Shown: piece after piece, positions 18,032-26,323 of the stretch | Position numbering within the stretch: the stretch's first letter is position 1 | How the letters are laid out: the number at the start of each line of letters is the position of its first letter | Origin: Myxococcota bacterium | GTDB taxonomy: Bacteria; Myxococcota_A; UBA9160; UBA4427 | Assembly: GCA_029243605.1 (NCBI GenBank) | Contig: JAQWRT010000079.1 | Span: 1 to 64,000 of the forward strand | Direction: 5' to 3' | Length of the DNA: 64,000 nucleotides | Notes under the pieces: model-generated | The model's database searches: none | What the model was told of the DNA's origin: nothing | What the model saw: the letters and a program-made list of their open reading frames with translations, nothing else | Position numbers and translations under genes: made by a program

Positions 18032-18598
18032 GTGGACGCATCGATCCGGGCATTGATCGCCCTGGGCTCGAATTTGGGAGACCGGGTGGGCCATTTTGGC
18101 GCGGCCCGGCAGGCCCTGACCGCGACGCCCGGGGTCAGCGTGGTGGCGGCCTCGCGGATCTACGAAACCGACCCGGTGGGTCCCCCCGGTCAGGGCCCCT
18201 ATCTCAACGCGGTTCTCGCCCTGGATACCCGGCTCTCCCCCAGCGCGCTCTTGACCCGGCTCTTGGCGATCGAGGCCGAGCGGGGCCGGGTGCGCGATCG
18301 GGATGCCGAGCGCTGGGGCCCTCGACCCCTGGACCTCGACCTTCTCCTCTACGGCGACCTCTGCCGGGTCGAGGCCGGCCTCGAGATCCCGCACCCGCGC
18401 CTTCACCAACGGGCCTTCGTGCTCGAGCCCCTATGCGAAGTGGCGGGAGAGGGGCGGCATCCTCGGAGCGGGGTGGCCTTGGCGGTCCTGCGCGAGCGGG
18501 TGGCCGACCCCGTGGCCGTGCGCCCCTTTACCGCGGCCGGGAGCGCTTGGTCGGTGGGCGCTACCCAGGCGCTAGGGGAGACCGGGGATGATTGTTGA
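18032..18598 (+). CDS. folK: 6-hydroxymethyl-7,8-dihydropterin pyrophosphokinase
   Basis: This 188-residue HPPK transfers pyrophosphate from ATP to hydroxymethyl-dihydropterin in folate synthesis. The opening ALIALGSNLGDRVGHF, the YETDPVGPPGQGPYLNAV segment and the signature RWGPRPLDLDLLLYG with the two magnesium-binding aspartates are all present, followed by IPHPRLHQRAFVLEPL. The GTG at 18032 is chosen because GGAGG sits five bases upstream and LIALGSN is the normal N terminus. It is divergent from the MOSC gene, 64 bases away. Confidence 0.95.
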   Translation: MDASIRALIALGSNLGDRVGHFGAARQALTATPGVSVVAASRIYETDPVGPPGQGPYLNAVLALDTRLSPSALLTRLLAIEAERGRVRDRDAERWGPRPLDLDLLLYGDLCRVEAGLEIPHPRLHQRAFVLEPLCEVAGEGRHPRSGVALAVLRERVADPVAVRPFTAAGSAWSVGATQALGETGDDC

Positions 18599-18729
18599 CC
18601 CCCGGACTCAAGAAATTGCAATTAATTTCCGTTTACTGTACTCAGGAATAGAATTAATCGAAGTCCAGCGAGGGCTGAACTCGAATCACACGAAGGACCT
18701 TCCAGGGCCCACCAGAATCGTTATTGATT

Positions 18730-19479
18730 ATGAATCAGCTACTTAAAGAGCATACGGATCGACCCAGGGCCGAGGATATGGAAGGCCTTTCCGCGGAAGA
18801 AATCCTTACTTTCTCGATCAAGAATTATCATCCCCGCCTGGCTCTGGCAGCCTCCTTTGGGGCGCCCGAGGGCATGGTGCTGCTCGACCTCATGCACCGG
18901 ATCGAACCCGAGTCCCGGGTCTTCGTCATCGACACGGGTCGCCTGCACCCGGCCACCCACGATCTCGTCGACCGAGTGCGGGACCGTTACGGGAAGGCGG
19001 TGGAGGTCGTGTTGCCCCAGGCGGGCGAGGTCGAGCATATGGTGCGCGAGCAGGGGACTAACCTCTTCTATTCGTCGGTGGAGCAGCGCAAGCTCTGCTG
19101 CCGAATTCGCAAAGTCGAGCCCCAGCGGCGCTACTTCAAAGGCCTCGACGCCTACGTCTCGGGCCTGCGCCGGGACCAGAACCTCAACCGGCGGGAAACG
19201 GCCAAGGTCGAATGGGACGTGGGCAACGGCGGTCTGCTCAAATTCAATCCTCTGGCGGATTGGACCCGGGGCCGGGTGATGGAATACATCGGCGAGCACC
19301 GGGTTCCCATCAACGCGCTCCACGCCGAGGGATTCCCCTCGGTGGGTTGCCAGCCGTGCACCCGGGCCATCGGGCCGGGAGAGGACGAGCGCGCCGGCCG
19401 CTGGTGGTGGGAGGACGAGGGCGTCAAGGAGTGCGGGCTGCACGTGCGGGACGATCAGGATGGGGGCCTGGGCATCTAG
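18730..19479 (+). CDS. cysH: Adenylylsulfate (APS)-type reductase, CysH family
   Basis: This 249-residue PP-loop sulfonucleotide reductase makes sulfite in assimilatory sulfate reduction. It has LAASFGAPEGMVLLDL (PP-loop region), FVIDTGRLHPATHDL, QRKLCCRIRKVEP with the vicinal Cys-Cys, and VGCQPCTRAI with the second Cys pair, the four ligands of the 4Fe-4S cluster typical of APS rather than PAPS reductases. KECGLH near the C terminus holds the catalytic cysteine. An ATG at 18730 is used; a TTG two codons upstream is possible. The 131 bases before it are AT-richer than their surroundings and probably hold the promoter. Confidence 0.9.
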   Translation: MNQLLKEHTDRPRAEDMEGLSAEEILTFSIKNYHPRLALAASFGAPEGMVLLDLMHRIEPESRVFVIDTGRLHPATHDLVDRVRDRYGKAVEVVLPQAGEVEHMVREQGTNLFYSSVEQRKLCCRIRKVEPQRRYFKGLDAYVSGLRRDQNLNRRETAKVEWDVGNGGLLKFNPLADWTRGRVMEYIGEHRVPINALHAEGFPSVGCQPCTRAIGPGEDERAGRWWWEDEGVKECGLHVRDDQDGGLGI

Positions 19480-19584
19480 CCTCTTGGGGGCTCGAAGACC
19501 GGGTGCTCGCAACCATCGACGCCGCTCTCCCCTGGGTTTAGACTGCAGGCCTCTATCCCACCCCAATCCAAGAGGTTAGAACCC

Positions 19585-20625
19585 ATGAAACTCGGTCTAC
19601 TCGTCGGCTATTCCCCCGCCACTCTCTCCATGCCCATGGATCTGGTCAAGGAAGCTGAAAACCTCGGCTTCAGTTCGGCTTGGACGGCCGAGGCGTGGGG
19701 TTCGGACGCCGTCTCGCCCGCCGCCTGGATGCTCGGGCAGACCGAGAAGATCAAGGTGGGAACCGCCATCATGCAGATGCCCGCCCGCACGCCGGCGGCC
19801 ACTGCGATGACGGCCATGACGCTCTACGCCCTCTCCGGCGGCCGCTTCATCTTGGGCCTTGGGCCATCCGGTCCCCAGGTGGTCGAGGGGTGGCACGGGG
19901 TGGCCTACGGGCGCCCGCTCACCCGAACCCGCGAGTACATCTCGATCATTCGAAAAATTCTCGAGCGCAAGGAGCGGGTCACCCACGAGGGTTTTCATTA
20001 CCAACTGCCCTATGCCGGAGCCGACGCCAGTGGTCTCGGCAAGCCGCTCAAGAGCATTTTGCACGGAGACCCGGCGCTGAAGATCTTCACGGCCTCGATC
20101 TCTCCGGCGGGAATGGAATGCGCAGGAGAGGTTTCCGACGGCGTTTTCCCGGTCTGGATGAACCCCGAGCGTTTCGATGTCTTCGAGCCCTCCCTGGCCA
20201 AGGGTTTCGCCAAAGCCGGGGGGGGCAAAGGACTCGCCGATTTTGAGATCGCCCCCTTCGTGACCGCCATCATGGGAGACGACCTCGAGAAGTGCCGAAT
20301 GCCGGTGAAGGGGAGCATGGCCCTCTACATCGGCGGCATGGGGGCCCGGGGCAAAAATTTCTACAACGACTACGCCAAGCGCCTCGGTTACGAGGAGGCG
20401 GCGATCAAGATTCAGGATCTCTACCTCGACGGCAAAAAGGCCGAGGCCACCGCCGCGGTCCCCGACGCGTTGGTGGACGAGGTTGCCCTGGTGGGTTCGG
20501 CGGATCGGATCCGGGATCGCCTGGGAGCCTGGAAAGAGGCGGGCAAGCAGAACCATGTGGGCTCTATGTTGATCGGTGGAGGTCAGCCCGAACTGCTGCG
20601 CATCCTCGCCGAGGAGATGCTCTAG
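19585..20625 (+). CDS. LLM-class F420-dependent oxidoreductase
   Basis: This 346-residue TIM-barrel protein belongs to the luciferase-like monooxygenase superfamily, on the coenzyme-F420 branch. It begins MKLGLLVGYSPATL, then AENLGFSSAWTAEAWGSDA, IKVGTAIMQMPARTPAATAM and ALSGGRFILGLGPSGPQVVEGWHG, the last being characteristic of F420-dependent members. The substrate is unknown. It is not a bacterial luciferase subunit despite luxC and luxE about 5 kb away. AGAGGTTAGAACCC upstream of the ATG serves as a weak ribosome-binding site. No F420 biosynthesis genes are in the window. Confidence 0.85.
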   Translation: MKLGLLVGYSPATLSMPMDLVKEAENLGFSSAWTAEAWGSDAVSPAAWMLGQTEKIKVGTAIMQMPARTPAATAMTAMTLYALSGGRFILGLGPSGPQVVEGWHGVAYGRPLTRTREYISIIRKILERKERVTHEGFHYQLPYAGADASGLGKPLKSILHGDPALKIFTASISPAGMECAGEVSDGVFPVWMNPERFDVFEPSLAKGFAKAGGGKGLADFEIAPFVTAIMGDDLEKCRMPVKGSMALYIGGMGARGKNFYNDYAKRLGYEEAAIKIQDLYLDGKKAEATAAVPDALVDEVALVGSADRIRDRLGAWKEAGKQNHVGSMLIGGGQPELLRILAEEML

Positions 20626-20650
20626 ATCGCCCATCCCCGGGCAACGCGGC

Positions 20651-21100
20651 TCAATGATGTGTTTCGCACCATTCTCGGATGGCGCGCAGGGTTCCGTCGA
20701 TTCGCTCGGTTGTCATCGAACGAACCTTGAAGCGGTCGATGGTATCGCCGAGCAGGGGGATGGAGTTCGGAGTGACCAAGCGCATGGAGAGCCGGGTCTG
20801 GCCATTGGCCACCGGGTGCAGGTTGAAGGTGCGATCCAAGCGCATGGAGCCGAGATTGAGATGGCTGCGTAGCCGGGTGGGAGGATCGATTTCCACGGGC
20901 CGGTCGTGCATGACGAGTTGCAATGAGCCCAGTCGGTAGCGCCAGAGTGCGTGTTGACCGGGGACTGGATAGCGGGGGAGCGATTGAGCGGGAGCCAACA
21001 TGTCATCGTCCCAGCCAAGGAGCTCGGCGGGTTCCGTGAGCGCACGCCATACGCGCTCGGTCTTGGAGTCGATAACGGTAGCCATGGTGACCGTGATCAA
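20651..21100 (-). CDS. SRPBCC/START-like lipid- or cofactor-binding protein
   Basis: A protein of about 149 residues with the helix-grip fold of the SRPBCC superfamily. The opening TATVIDSKTERVWRALTEP resembles the beta strand and helix seen in polyketide cyclase and AHSA1-type members; FNLHPVANGQTRLSMRLV and a C-terminal helix RSMTTERIDGTLRAIREW complete the fold. The ligand is unknown. The TTG at 21100 after GGGGGTGGA is a guess; an ATG at 21084 would cut the first strand. It lies between the LLM gene (convergent) and an alpha/beta hydrolase. Confidence 0.6.
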   Translation of the reverse strand: MITVTMATVIDSKTERVWRALTEPAELLGWDDDMLAPAQSLPRYPVPGQHALWRYRLGSLQLVMHDRPVEIDPPTRLRSHLNLGSMRLDRTFNLHPVANGQTRLSMRLVTPNSIPLLGDTIDRFKVRSMTTERIDGTLRAIREWCETHH

Positions 21101-21212
21101 TCGTCCACCCCCATCGTGGGTTCCTCCCAAGGATGGCAGATTTAGCGGCAAGAGCACAACGAGAGAACAATCCCGGGACTCTTCTTCGCCCCAAGCTTGC
21201 TGAGGGCCTCCC

Positions 21213-22022
21213 CTAGGATTCGAGAAATTCAATCAGTCCGGTGAGGACGTGCTCGGGTTGATCCAGATGGACGTGGTGCCCAGCCCCCGGAATCGTCAAC
21301 ACCCGAGCACCCGAGACCTGGCCGCTGAATTCTTCGGCGCCTTCGGGGGAGAGAAGTTTGCTCTCCCCGCCCCGCATGAGAAGCACACGGCTGCGGACCT
21401 GGGAAAGGTCGGGCGCCGGTCGTGAGGCAATGGTGAACCAGCGCGGGTCGAATTTGAAACCCCACCGGCCGTCGTCGTCCTCGCGAACCGAATGATTTGC
21501 GATGGCGCGCAGGAGGGCGGGCTCCATGCCTTCGGAGGGCGGAATCACCCGGTAGCGATCGATGGCTTCGCCCCGGTTCTCGTAGGTACGGCGGAGGGCC
21601 AGGGCGAGGCGAGCGATTCGGCGCGAGCGGCGACTGGCGCCCCGAGCGAGATCGAGCAGGACCACACGCCCTGTCTCCGGATGACGCGACGCGTGATCGA
21701 GGGCGACCTGGGCCCCCATGGAGTGGCCGACCAGGTCAAAGCGCGCGGTTCCCAGAAATTCGCAAAGGGCTTCGAGGTCGAAATTGAAGGCACCGACCTC
21801 AAGAGCATCGGGATAATCCGAGTCGCCGTGGCCGCGAAAGTCGAGGGCTATGACTCGGCGCCGGCGGGCAAGGGGTTCGGCCATATGGTCCCACCAGTGG
21901 GCATTGGCGCCCCCGCCGTGGAGAAGCACGAGGGGGGGGGCCTCCGGGTCTCCCCAAGTCAGGGCATGAAGGAAAAGACCGGGTCGGCTCTTCGAGCTAA
22001 AGCGTACGAATCGGGAATCCAC
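21213..22022 (-). CDS. Alpha/beta hydrolase
   Basis: This 269-residue alpha/beta-hydrolase-fold protein has the HGGGANAHWW oxyanion-hole segment near 35-44, ALDFRGHGDSD, the nucleophile elbow GHSMG with Ser101, and the catalytic His in GAGHHVH near the C terminus. It is similar in layout to epoxide hydrolase, esterase or MhpC-like enzymes, and the substrate cannot be read from sequence. It starts with GTG. Two related hydrolases occur at 29.5 and 39.6 kb. Confidence 0.8.
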   Translation of the reverse strand: MDSRFVRFSSKSRPGLFLHALTWGDPEAPPLVLLHGGGANAHWWDHMAEPLARRRRVIALDFRGHGDSDYPDALEVGAFNFDLEALCEFLGTARFDLVGHSMGAQVALDHASRHPETGRVVLLDLARGASRRSRRIARLALALRRTYENRGEAIDRYRVIPPSEGMEPALLRAIANHSVREDDDGRWGFKFDPRWFTIASRPAPDLSQVRSRVLLMRGGESKLLSPEGAEEFSGQVSGARVLTIPGAGHHVHLDQPEHVLTGLIEFLES

Positions 22023-22194
22023 GACGTCCGACCCTACCCGTCCCGCAGCCAGGGCTCAACGGCTTCCTGAAAACGTCTTGGGTTTTCGAGACGTTGCAGG
22101 GGATTCATCGAGACGTTGCGAGCTTCCAGCGAAAACAAAAAGTGCTCAAGGATCACCCGGTCTTCGCTAAAAGTGTCGAAATCGGCATTTACAG

Positions 22195-22213
22195 GCGCTC
22201 TAAGAGCGTTTTT
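22195..22213 (+). terminator. Short terminator-like hairpin upstream of the histone gene
   Basis: CGCTC-TAA-GAGCG followed by TTTTT forms a 5-bp stem with a three-base loop and a T-run on the plus strand. No plus-strand protein gene precedes it, so it may end a small RNA from the 22.03-22.2 kb gap or be fortuitous. Confidence 0.3.
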
Positions 22214-22216
22214 CGA

Positions 22217-22244
22217 TTGACTCAGGGGCGGAAACCCTTATTCT
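22217..22244 (+). promoter_or_regulatory. Sigma70-type promoter of the histone-fold gene
   Basis: TTGACT (22217-22222) and TATTCT (22239-22244) are separated by 16 bases, a good housekeeping promoter in an otherwise GC-rich genome. It would give a 5' leader of about 90 bases before the histone ATG at 22340. Confidence 0.6.
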
Positions 22245-22339
22245 CCGCGCCAATCAGCGTGTTCAAGCACGTCAGGGGGTAAACGGTCGCTACCGCCACG
22301 AATTCCGTGGTGTTGGGCGAACCGAAATTGGGAGGTCAT

Positions 22340-22555
22340 ATGGCCGCGAAAAAGAAGAAGAAGAAGGCAGCACGCAAGAGCAAGCCCGTCGAACTCATCA
22401 TTTCGAAGGCTCGCACCAAAGCAGCGGTCAAGAAGTGCAACGTGGGTTCCGAGTTCTACGGTGCGCTCGATGCAGCCGTTCGGGGCATGATCAAGGACGC
22501 TGAAGCCCGCGCCGTGGGCAACAAGCGCAAGACCCTGAAGGCAGTAGACCTTTAG
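22340..22555 (+). CDS. Bacterial histone-fold protein with lysine-rich tail
   Basis: This 71-residue, very basic protein starts with a lysine-rich tail (six lysines at residues 4-9, then ARKSK) followed by a compact segment: VELIISKARTKAAV, a long helix FYGALDAAVRGMIKDAEARA, then KRKTLKAVDL at the end. The final RKTL-x2-xD motif and the helix pattern match bacterial singlet histones of the Bdellovibrio Bd0055 type, where the loop 2 and helix 3 region reads KRKTL with a following Asp-Phe. Such proteins coat or bend DNA. A GGGAGGT site precedes the ATG. The gene is monocistronic between its own promoter and terminator, as expected for an abundant nucleoid protein. The assignment rests on motif comparison by memory. 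Confidence 0.7.
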   Translation: MAAKKKKKKAARKSKPVELIISKARTKAAVKKCNVGSEFYGALDAAVRGMIKDAEARAVGNKRKTLKAVDL

Positions 22556-22589
22556 TCGTCTGCCGACTTGGGCTCTTTGAGCCTTTCGG

Positions 22590-22632
22590 GCCCGCTCCGG
22601 GAAGAAAGTTTTCGGAGCGGGCCTTTTCTTTT
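22590..22632 (+). terminator. Rho-independent terminator of the histone gene
   Basis: GCCCGCTCCG and CGGAGCGGGC form a perfect 10-bp stem with a purine- and T-rich loop, followed by CTTTTCTTTT. It lies 35 bases after the histone stop and also sits beside the end of the convergent DUF6178 gene. Confidence 0.85.
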
Positions 22633-22655
22633 GCCCCGCTCCCGCCCCTAAATTT

Positions 22656-23855
22656 TTAGGGCGCCGCTTCCCCGCCGTTCTCGGTCTCCGCGTCGTCCTC
22701 GTCCTCTTCGGCGAAGCGCGGGCGAACGCCTTCCGGGGCGAGGTTGACGCCGACTCGGAAGAGGCGGGTGACGCTGGCCCTTCGCAGGACGTCCGCCACG
22801 GACAAGCCGGTTTCCTGGGCGATGTGTTCGAGCCCGAGACTCGCGACTCTGGCGGCTTTTTCCATGGTCGCGGGAAGGGTTTCGCTATCGCCGAGATCCC
22901 GGCGATCGGCCACGGCCACCCGGTTGGCGAGGGAGAGAAAGGCGTAGAAAAAGCGGGCTCGCTCTTCGATTTCGAGTTCGGCCACCGCGCGAAAGATCAG
23001 ATGCCCCTGCTCCGAGGCGGCGGGAAGCGCGGTGATCCAAACCGGGAGATCCCAGGCCGAGCCCTCGTGGGGAATCGCTTCGTCGGGGAGATCGGGCAGG
23101 CGATCCGGGCGGATATGGCCGTAGATCGCCATGGAGCGGTCCCAGGAGGGGAAGCCCAGGTCTTCGAGCCGATTGGTTCGCCAGCGCAAGGCCCAGTCAA
23201 TGATTTCCGTCGTCGACTCTTCGCGGACGGATTGCATCATGCGAAAGTAGAGCCAGTAGTCGCGTTGGAAGAGAACGTTGAGAAGCTTGAGAAGGGGAGC
23301 GAGATCGTCGTTATCCGCCCGGGCGATGACGTAGAACTGGCCCTCGATGGTCTGACCGCCTTCCGGGGGCTGCCAGTCCTCATCACCGCTGGGCTTGAGT
23401 TCGACGTCGGCGTGCTCTCGCAAGTAGAGGGCGACCATCTCGGGGTCCATGGCCTGGCTGGCGCGCAAGAGGCTTTCCTCCCCGGCTTCGGCGAGGGCGG
23501 CGATCCACTGATCGAGCTTGGTGATTTCGGGTTTGAGCCCGGACCATGCGTCGAGGTCGATGCAAGCGATGATCTGGTCGCTGGTGGCGTAGGTCAGGAT
23601 CCAACTCGAATCGCTCACGCCCACCTGCTTGCAGGTGAAGCAGAGTTCGGCTTCGGGGATCAGAGGGATCAACTTCTCGGGTCGTTCGACGAGTTCCAGC
23701 AGCCGCACCCGCATGGCGACAGGGGCTTCGCAAAGGGTGGCGACCTGTTCCTCGTCCGAGAGCTTTTGCAGTTCGCTGCGGGCTTGGGCGAGGTCGCGCT
23801 CGGCCAGTTTCAGCAGTTGACGGGCATTGGGGGCCGGCTTGTTCTGGATCTCCAT
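22656..23855 (-). CDS. DUF6178-like protein
   Basis: This 399-residue soluble protein of unknown function resembles DUF6178 proteins known mainly from delta-proteobacterial lineages. Segments include RQLLKLAERDLAQARSEL at the N terminus, LVERPEKLIPLIPEAELCFT, RTNRLEDLGFPSWDRSMAIY and ARFFYAFLSLANRVAVAD, then an acidic tail rich in Glu and Asp. No catalytic motif is evident. The ATG at 23855 is preferred over the long upstream extension, which overlaps the divergent Nudix gene. Confidence 0.6.
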   Translation of the reverse strand: MEIQNKPAPNARQLLKLAERDLAQARSELQKLSDEEQVATLCEAPVAMRVRLLELVERPEKLIPLIPEAELCFTCKQVGVSDSSWILTYATSDQIIACIDLDAWSGLKPEITKLDQWIAALAEAGEESLLRASQAMDPEMVALYLREHADVELKPSGDEDWQPPEGGQTIEGQFYVIARADNDDLAPLLKLLNVLFQRDYWLYFRMMQSVREESTTEIIDWALRWRTNRLEDLGFPSWDRSMAIYGHIRPDRLPDLPDEAIPHEGSAWDLPVWITALPAASEQGHLIFRAVAELEIEERARFFYAFLSLANRVAVADRRDLGDSETLPATMEKAARVASLGLEHIAQETGLSVADVLRRASVTRLFRVGVNLAPEGVRPRFAEEDEDDAETENGGEAAP

Positions 23856-23945
23856 GACCGGCAGGCTAGGTGACTGGTCCGAAAAGTCCATTTTCCCCGT
23901 TTGGCCGTCGGGCCGGGCCCCGGGCCACCGCGCTATGGTGAGCCC

Positions 23946-24581
23946 ATGCCGCAGGTTTCCCAGATCCGAGAGCGCTTCAATCTCTTCGAGCCCGATTGGG
24001 TCGATTTCGAGGCGGCGAATCGCGCTGCGGTGGCCGTGGTGCTGCGCGAACTTCGCCAGGGACCAGAAATTCTCTTTATCGAGCGGGCAACCCGGTCGGG
24101 GGATCCCTGGTCCGGGCATATGGCCTTTCCGGGCGGACGACTCGAGGCAGTCGATTCGACGCCCCGAGCCGCGGCCGAGCGTGAAACCCTCGAGGAGGTC
24201 GGACTCTCCCTGGCGGGGGCCGAATATATCGGTGGGTTGGGCGATCTTCAGGGCCACCGCCGCTTCGGCCAGAACCAGTTGGTGGTCAGTGCTCACGTCT
24301 ACCTGGCCAAAGATCTCGGCCCGGTTTCGCTCCAGGCCTCGGAGGTGCGCTCGACGATCTGGTTTCCATTACGCGGGCTTCTCGACCGCCAGAGGCACGT
24401 CGCCTACCGGTCTCCCCAGGCCGAAAATATGGAATTTCCTGGGGTCTTGGTGGGTGAGCCCCAGCGGCATGTGGTCTGGGGGTTGACCTACCGCTTTCTC
24501 GAACTCTTCATGGGGGCCATCGAATATCCCCTCCCCGACCGCTCGGACGAATTCGACCTGTCCGCCTATACCCGGCGCTGA
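23946..24581 (+). CDS. Nudix hydrolase, CoA pyrophosphatase-like (NudL)
   Basis: This 211-residue Nudix protein has the CoA-pyrophosphatase form of the Nudix box: AFPGGRLEAVDSTPRAAA then ERETLEEVGL, with the metal-binding REXXEE core, preceded by IERATRSGDPWSGHMAFPGG, typical of NudL/YeaB-type enzymes. These split coenzyme A or other nucleotide diphosphates. The start ATG is at 23946, 90 bases from the divergent DUF6178 start. A GGCAC-TCG-GTGCC hairpin follows the stop codon. Confidence 0.85.
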   Translation: MPQVSQIRERFNLFEPDWVDFEAANRAAVAVVLRELRQGPEILFIERATRSGDPWSGHMAFPGGRLEAVDSTPRAAAERETLEEVGLSLAGAEYIGGLGDLQGHRRFGQNQLVVSAHVYLAKDLGPVSLQASEVRSTIWFPLRGLLDRQRHVAYRSPQAENMEFPGVLVGEPQRHVVWGLTYRFLELFMGAIEYPLPDRSDEFDLSAYTRR

Positions 24582-24609
24582 GGCACTCGGTGCCGAGCCC
24601 TTTCCCGGT

Positions 24610-25257
24610 TTAGGCGAGGGTTCGCGCGAGGAGTAATTGCGCCGCGTAGTAGAGCGGGAGCCCCCAGGCGGCGTTGCTGAAGCCGGGCGCGAGGAACCGA
24701 TCACGGGCGACGGCGAGGTCGGACACGTAGAAGAGGGCCGCACCCAGGAGCAGGTTCGGGTTCGCTCCGCCGCCCACCGCTCCCGCAGCGCAGAGCAGCA
24801 TGGCGCTGATGACCAGCACATAGCTGCGAACCGCAACGGTGAGTTCCGAGGGCACCCGGGGTCCGAGCACTCGGAGCACGCCCACTGCGGGCAGGCAAAG
24901 GAGCGCCCCGGTGATCACTGCCCAGGCGGGGTCGAGCCCTAAGCTCAGGAAGGCGGCGAGGTAGGCAACGTGGCCGAGGAGAAAGGCGAAGATCCCGGCG
25001 CGGAATATTCCGGGTCGATTCTCGGGGATCAGCAGGACGTCCCCCAGCCAGCAGAGGGCGAGACCGACGATCAGGGCGGGTGCGTAGAAGGGGTTTTCGC
25101 CGGTGGCGCTCGCCTGGGCGTGGGCGATCAGGGCCACGGCGATGAAGCCCGTGGAGGCCAGGGGCTTGGCGAGCCAGATGCCCACCCGGGAGTTTCGGAA
25201 ATTGGCCAGGAGGAGCGCGGCGACGGCGAAAATCGTCAGCAGGACGAACGGTGTCAT
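24610..25257 (-). CDS. YhhN/TMEM86 family membrane protein (lysoplasmalogenase-like)
   Basis: This 215-residue protein has about seven or eight hydrophobic helices. The loop ALCWLGDVLLIPENRPGIFRAGIF and the following FLLGHVAYL hold the conserved Gly-Asp and Gly-His positions of the YhhN family, whose characterised members hydrolyse the vinyl-ether bond of lysoplasmalogen. ALFYVSDLAVARDRF near residue 180 is a second conserved loop. The start is the ATG at 25257. It stands alone between the Nudix gene (convergent) and the AAA gene (divergent). Confidence 0.7.
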   Translation of the reverse strand: MTPFVLLTIFAVAALLLANFRNSRVGIWLAKPLASTGFIAVALIAHAQASATGENPFYAPALIVGLALCWLGDVLLIPENRPGIFRAGIFAFLLGHVAYLAAFLSLGLDPAWAVITGALLCLPAVGVLRVLGPRVPSELTVAVRSYVLVISAMLLCAAGAVGGGANPNLLLGAALFYVSDLAVARDRFLAPGFSNAAWGLPLYYAAQLLLARTLA

Positions 25258-25346
25258 GGCCCTAAGAATAGGCCATGCCCCGGGCGACGGGTGGCAGGAG
25301 GCATTTAGCCGGCCGCCGCCTACACTTCCCCCTCGAAAGGGATGGC

Positions 25347-26240
25347 ATGGGTCGAATGAAGCGATTGTTGGAGCGCCTGGAGCGGGTACTCGTACTCGCC
25401 GAGCGCGTTCTAGGTGAGGTGGCACCGCCGGAACTCGGCGCCTCGGATTTTGCGAGTCGCCTGGCTTTCCGTTGGGAACAGAGGGCGGGGGGAGGGCACC
25501 TGCTGGCCATGGACGCCCCCGTTCTTTTCGATCTCGACGATCTGCTCGGTGTCGAGGATTCCCTGGCGATCCTCGAGCGCAATACCCGCCAATTCCTTGC
25601 CGCCCAGCCCTACAACAACGTCCTGTTGCACGGAGAGCGGGGAACGGGGAAATCTTCGGCGGTCCGCGGGCTTCTCGGTCGCTATGCCGACCGGGGCCTG
25701 AGAGTGGTGGAACTCGACCGCTCGGACCTCGCCCAACTTCCCCGGGTTCTTGCCGCACTTCGCGCGGGGGAAGATTTTTTCTTCCTGGTGTTCTGCGATG
25801 ACCTCTCCTTCGCTCCCGGCGAAGCGGGCTATCGCGAACTCAAAGCGGCCCTCGATGGAAGCCTGGAGGCCCGGCCCGAGAACGTCTGCATCGTGGCGAC
25901 CAGCAACCGGCGCCATCTCGTGCCCGAATCCATGGAGGAGAACAGGCAGGCCCGGTTGGACGAAGAGGGCGAGTTGCACCTGGGAGAGGCCCTCGAAGAG
26001 AAATTGGCGTTATCCGACCGCTTCGGATTGGTGCTGGGGTTCTACAACTTCGACCAAACGACCTATTTGGCCATCGTTCAGCATTATCTGGGCCGGGCGG
26101 GATTCGACGAAATGGATTCGGATCTGCGCGAGTCGGCCCTGGCCTGGGCTTTGGCCCGGGGCAGTCGCTCGGGTCGCACCGCTCGGCAATTCGCCGACGA
26201 TGCCATCGGTCGCCGGGGTCTGGAAAAAGCCGAAGCCTAG
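25347..26240 (+). CDS. DUF815-type AAA ATPase
   Basis: This 297-residue P-loop protein matches the DUF815 family of AAA ATPases. Walker A is GERGTGKSS (96-104), Walker B is FFFLVFCDDLSF, and CIVATSNRRHLVPESM provides the sensor-1 region. A segment with EKLALSDRFGLVLGFYNFDQ and a C-terminal RSGRTARQFADD helix are typical of the family, which has no firm biochemical function but is widespread as single-copy genes in proteobacteria. The ATG at 25347 lies downstream of GAAAGGGA. Confidence 0.8.
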   Translation: MGRMKRLLERLERVLVLAERVLGEVAPPELGASDFASRLAFRWEQRAGGGHLLAMDAPVLFDLDDLLGVEDSLAILERNTRQFLAAQPYNNVLLHGERGTGKSSAVRGLLGRYADRGLRVVELDRSDLAQLPRVLAALRAGEDFFFLVFCDDLSFAPGEAGYRELKAALDGSLEARPENVCIVATSNRRHLVPESMEENRQARLDEEGELHLGEALEEKLALSDRFGLVLGFYNFDQTTYLAIVQHYLGRAGFDEMDSDLRESALAWALARGSRSGRTARQFADDAIGRRGLEKAEA

Positions 26241-26323
26241 ATCCATGGGGCGCCGGAGGGACTCCGCTTCGTGTGTCGCGGCGACGCGCCCTGTCCCGAT
26301 CTCTAACTCGAACTCGGGGACGA

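Larger units (their letters stand above)
22023..22339. other. Intergenic region with repeats, hairpin and histone promoter
   Basis: This 317-base gap separates divergent genes. It holds an 11-base direct repeat CGAGACGTTGC near 22089 and 22110, an A-rich stretch around 22132-22141, a short hairpin with a T-run at 22195-22213 and a strong promoter for the histone gene. A 62-codon open frame at 22094-22282 has no protein-like features. A small RNA ending at the hairpin is possible. Confidence 0.4.

Noticed and set aside
19585-20625. Bacterial luciferase subunit (luxA or luxB) next to luxC and luxE
   Set aside because: Segments such as GLGPSGPQVVEGWHG belong to F420-dependent oxidoreductases, and the gene is in a different operon from luxC and luxE.
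22094-22282. A 62-residue open frame upstream of the histone gene
   Set aside because: No ribosome-binding site or conserved pattern, and it ends across the promoter of the histone gene.
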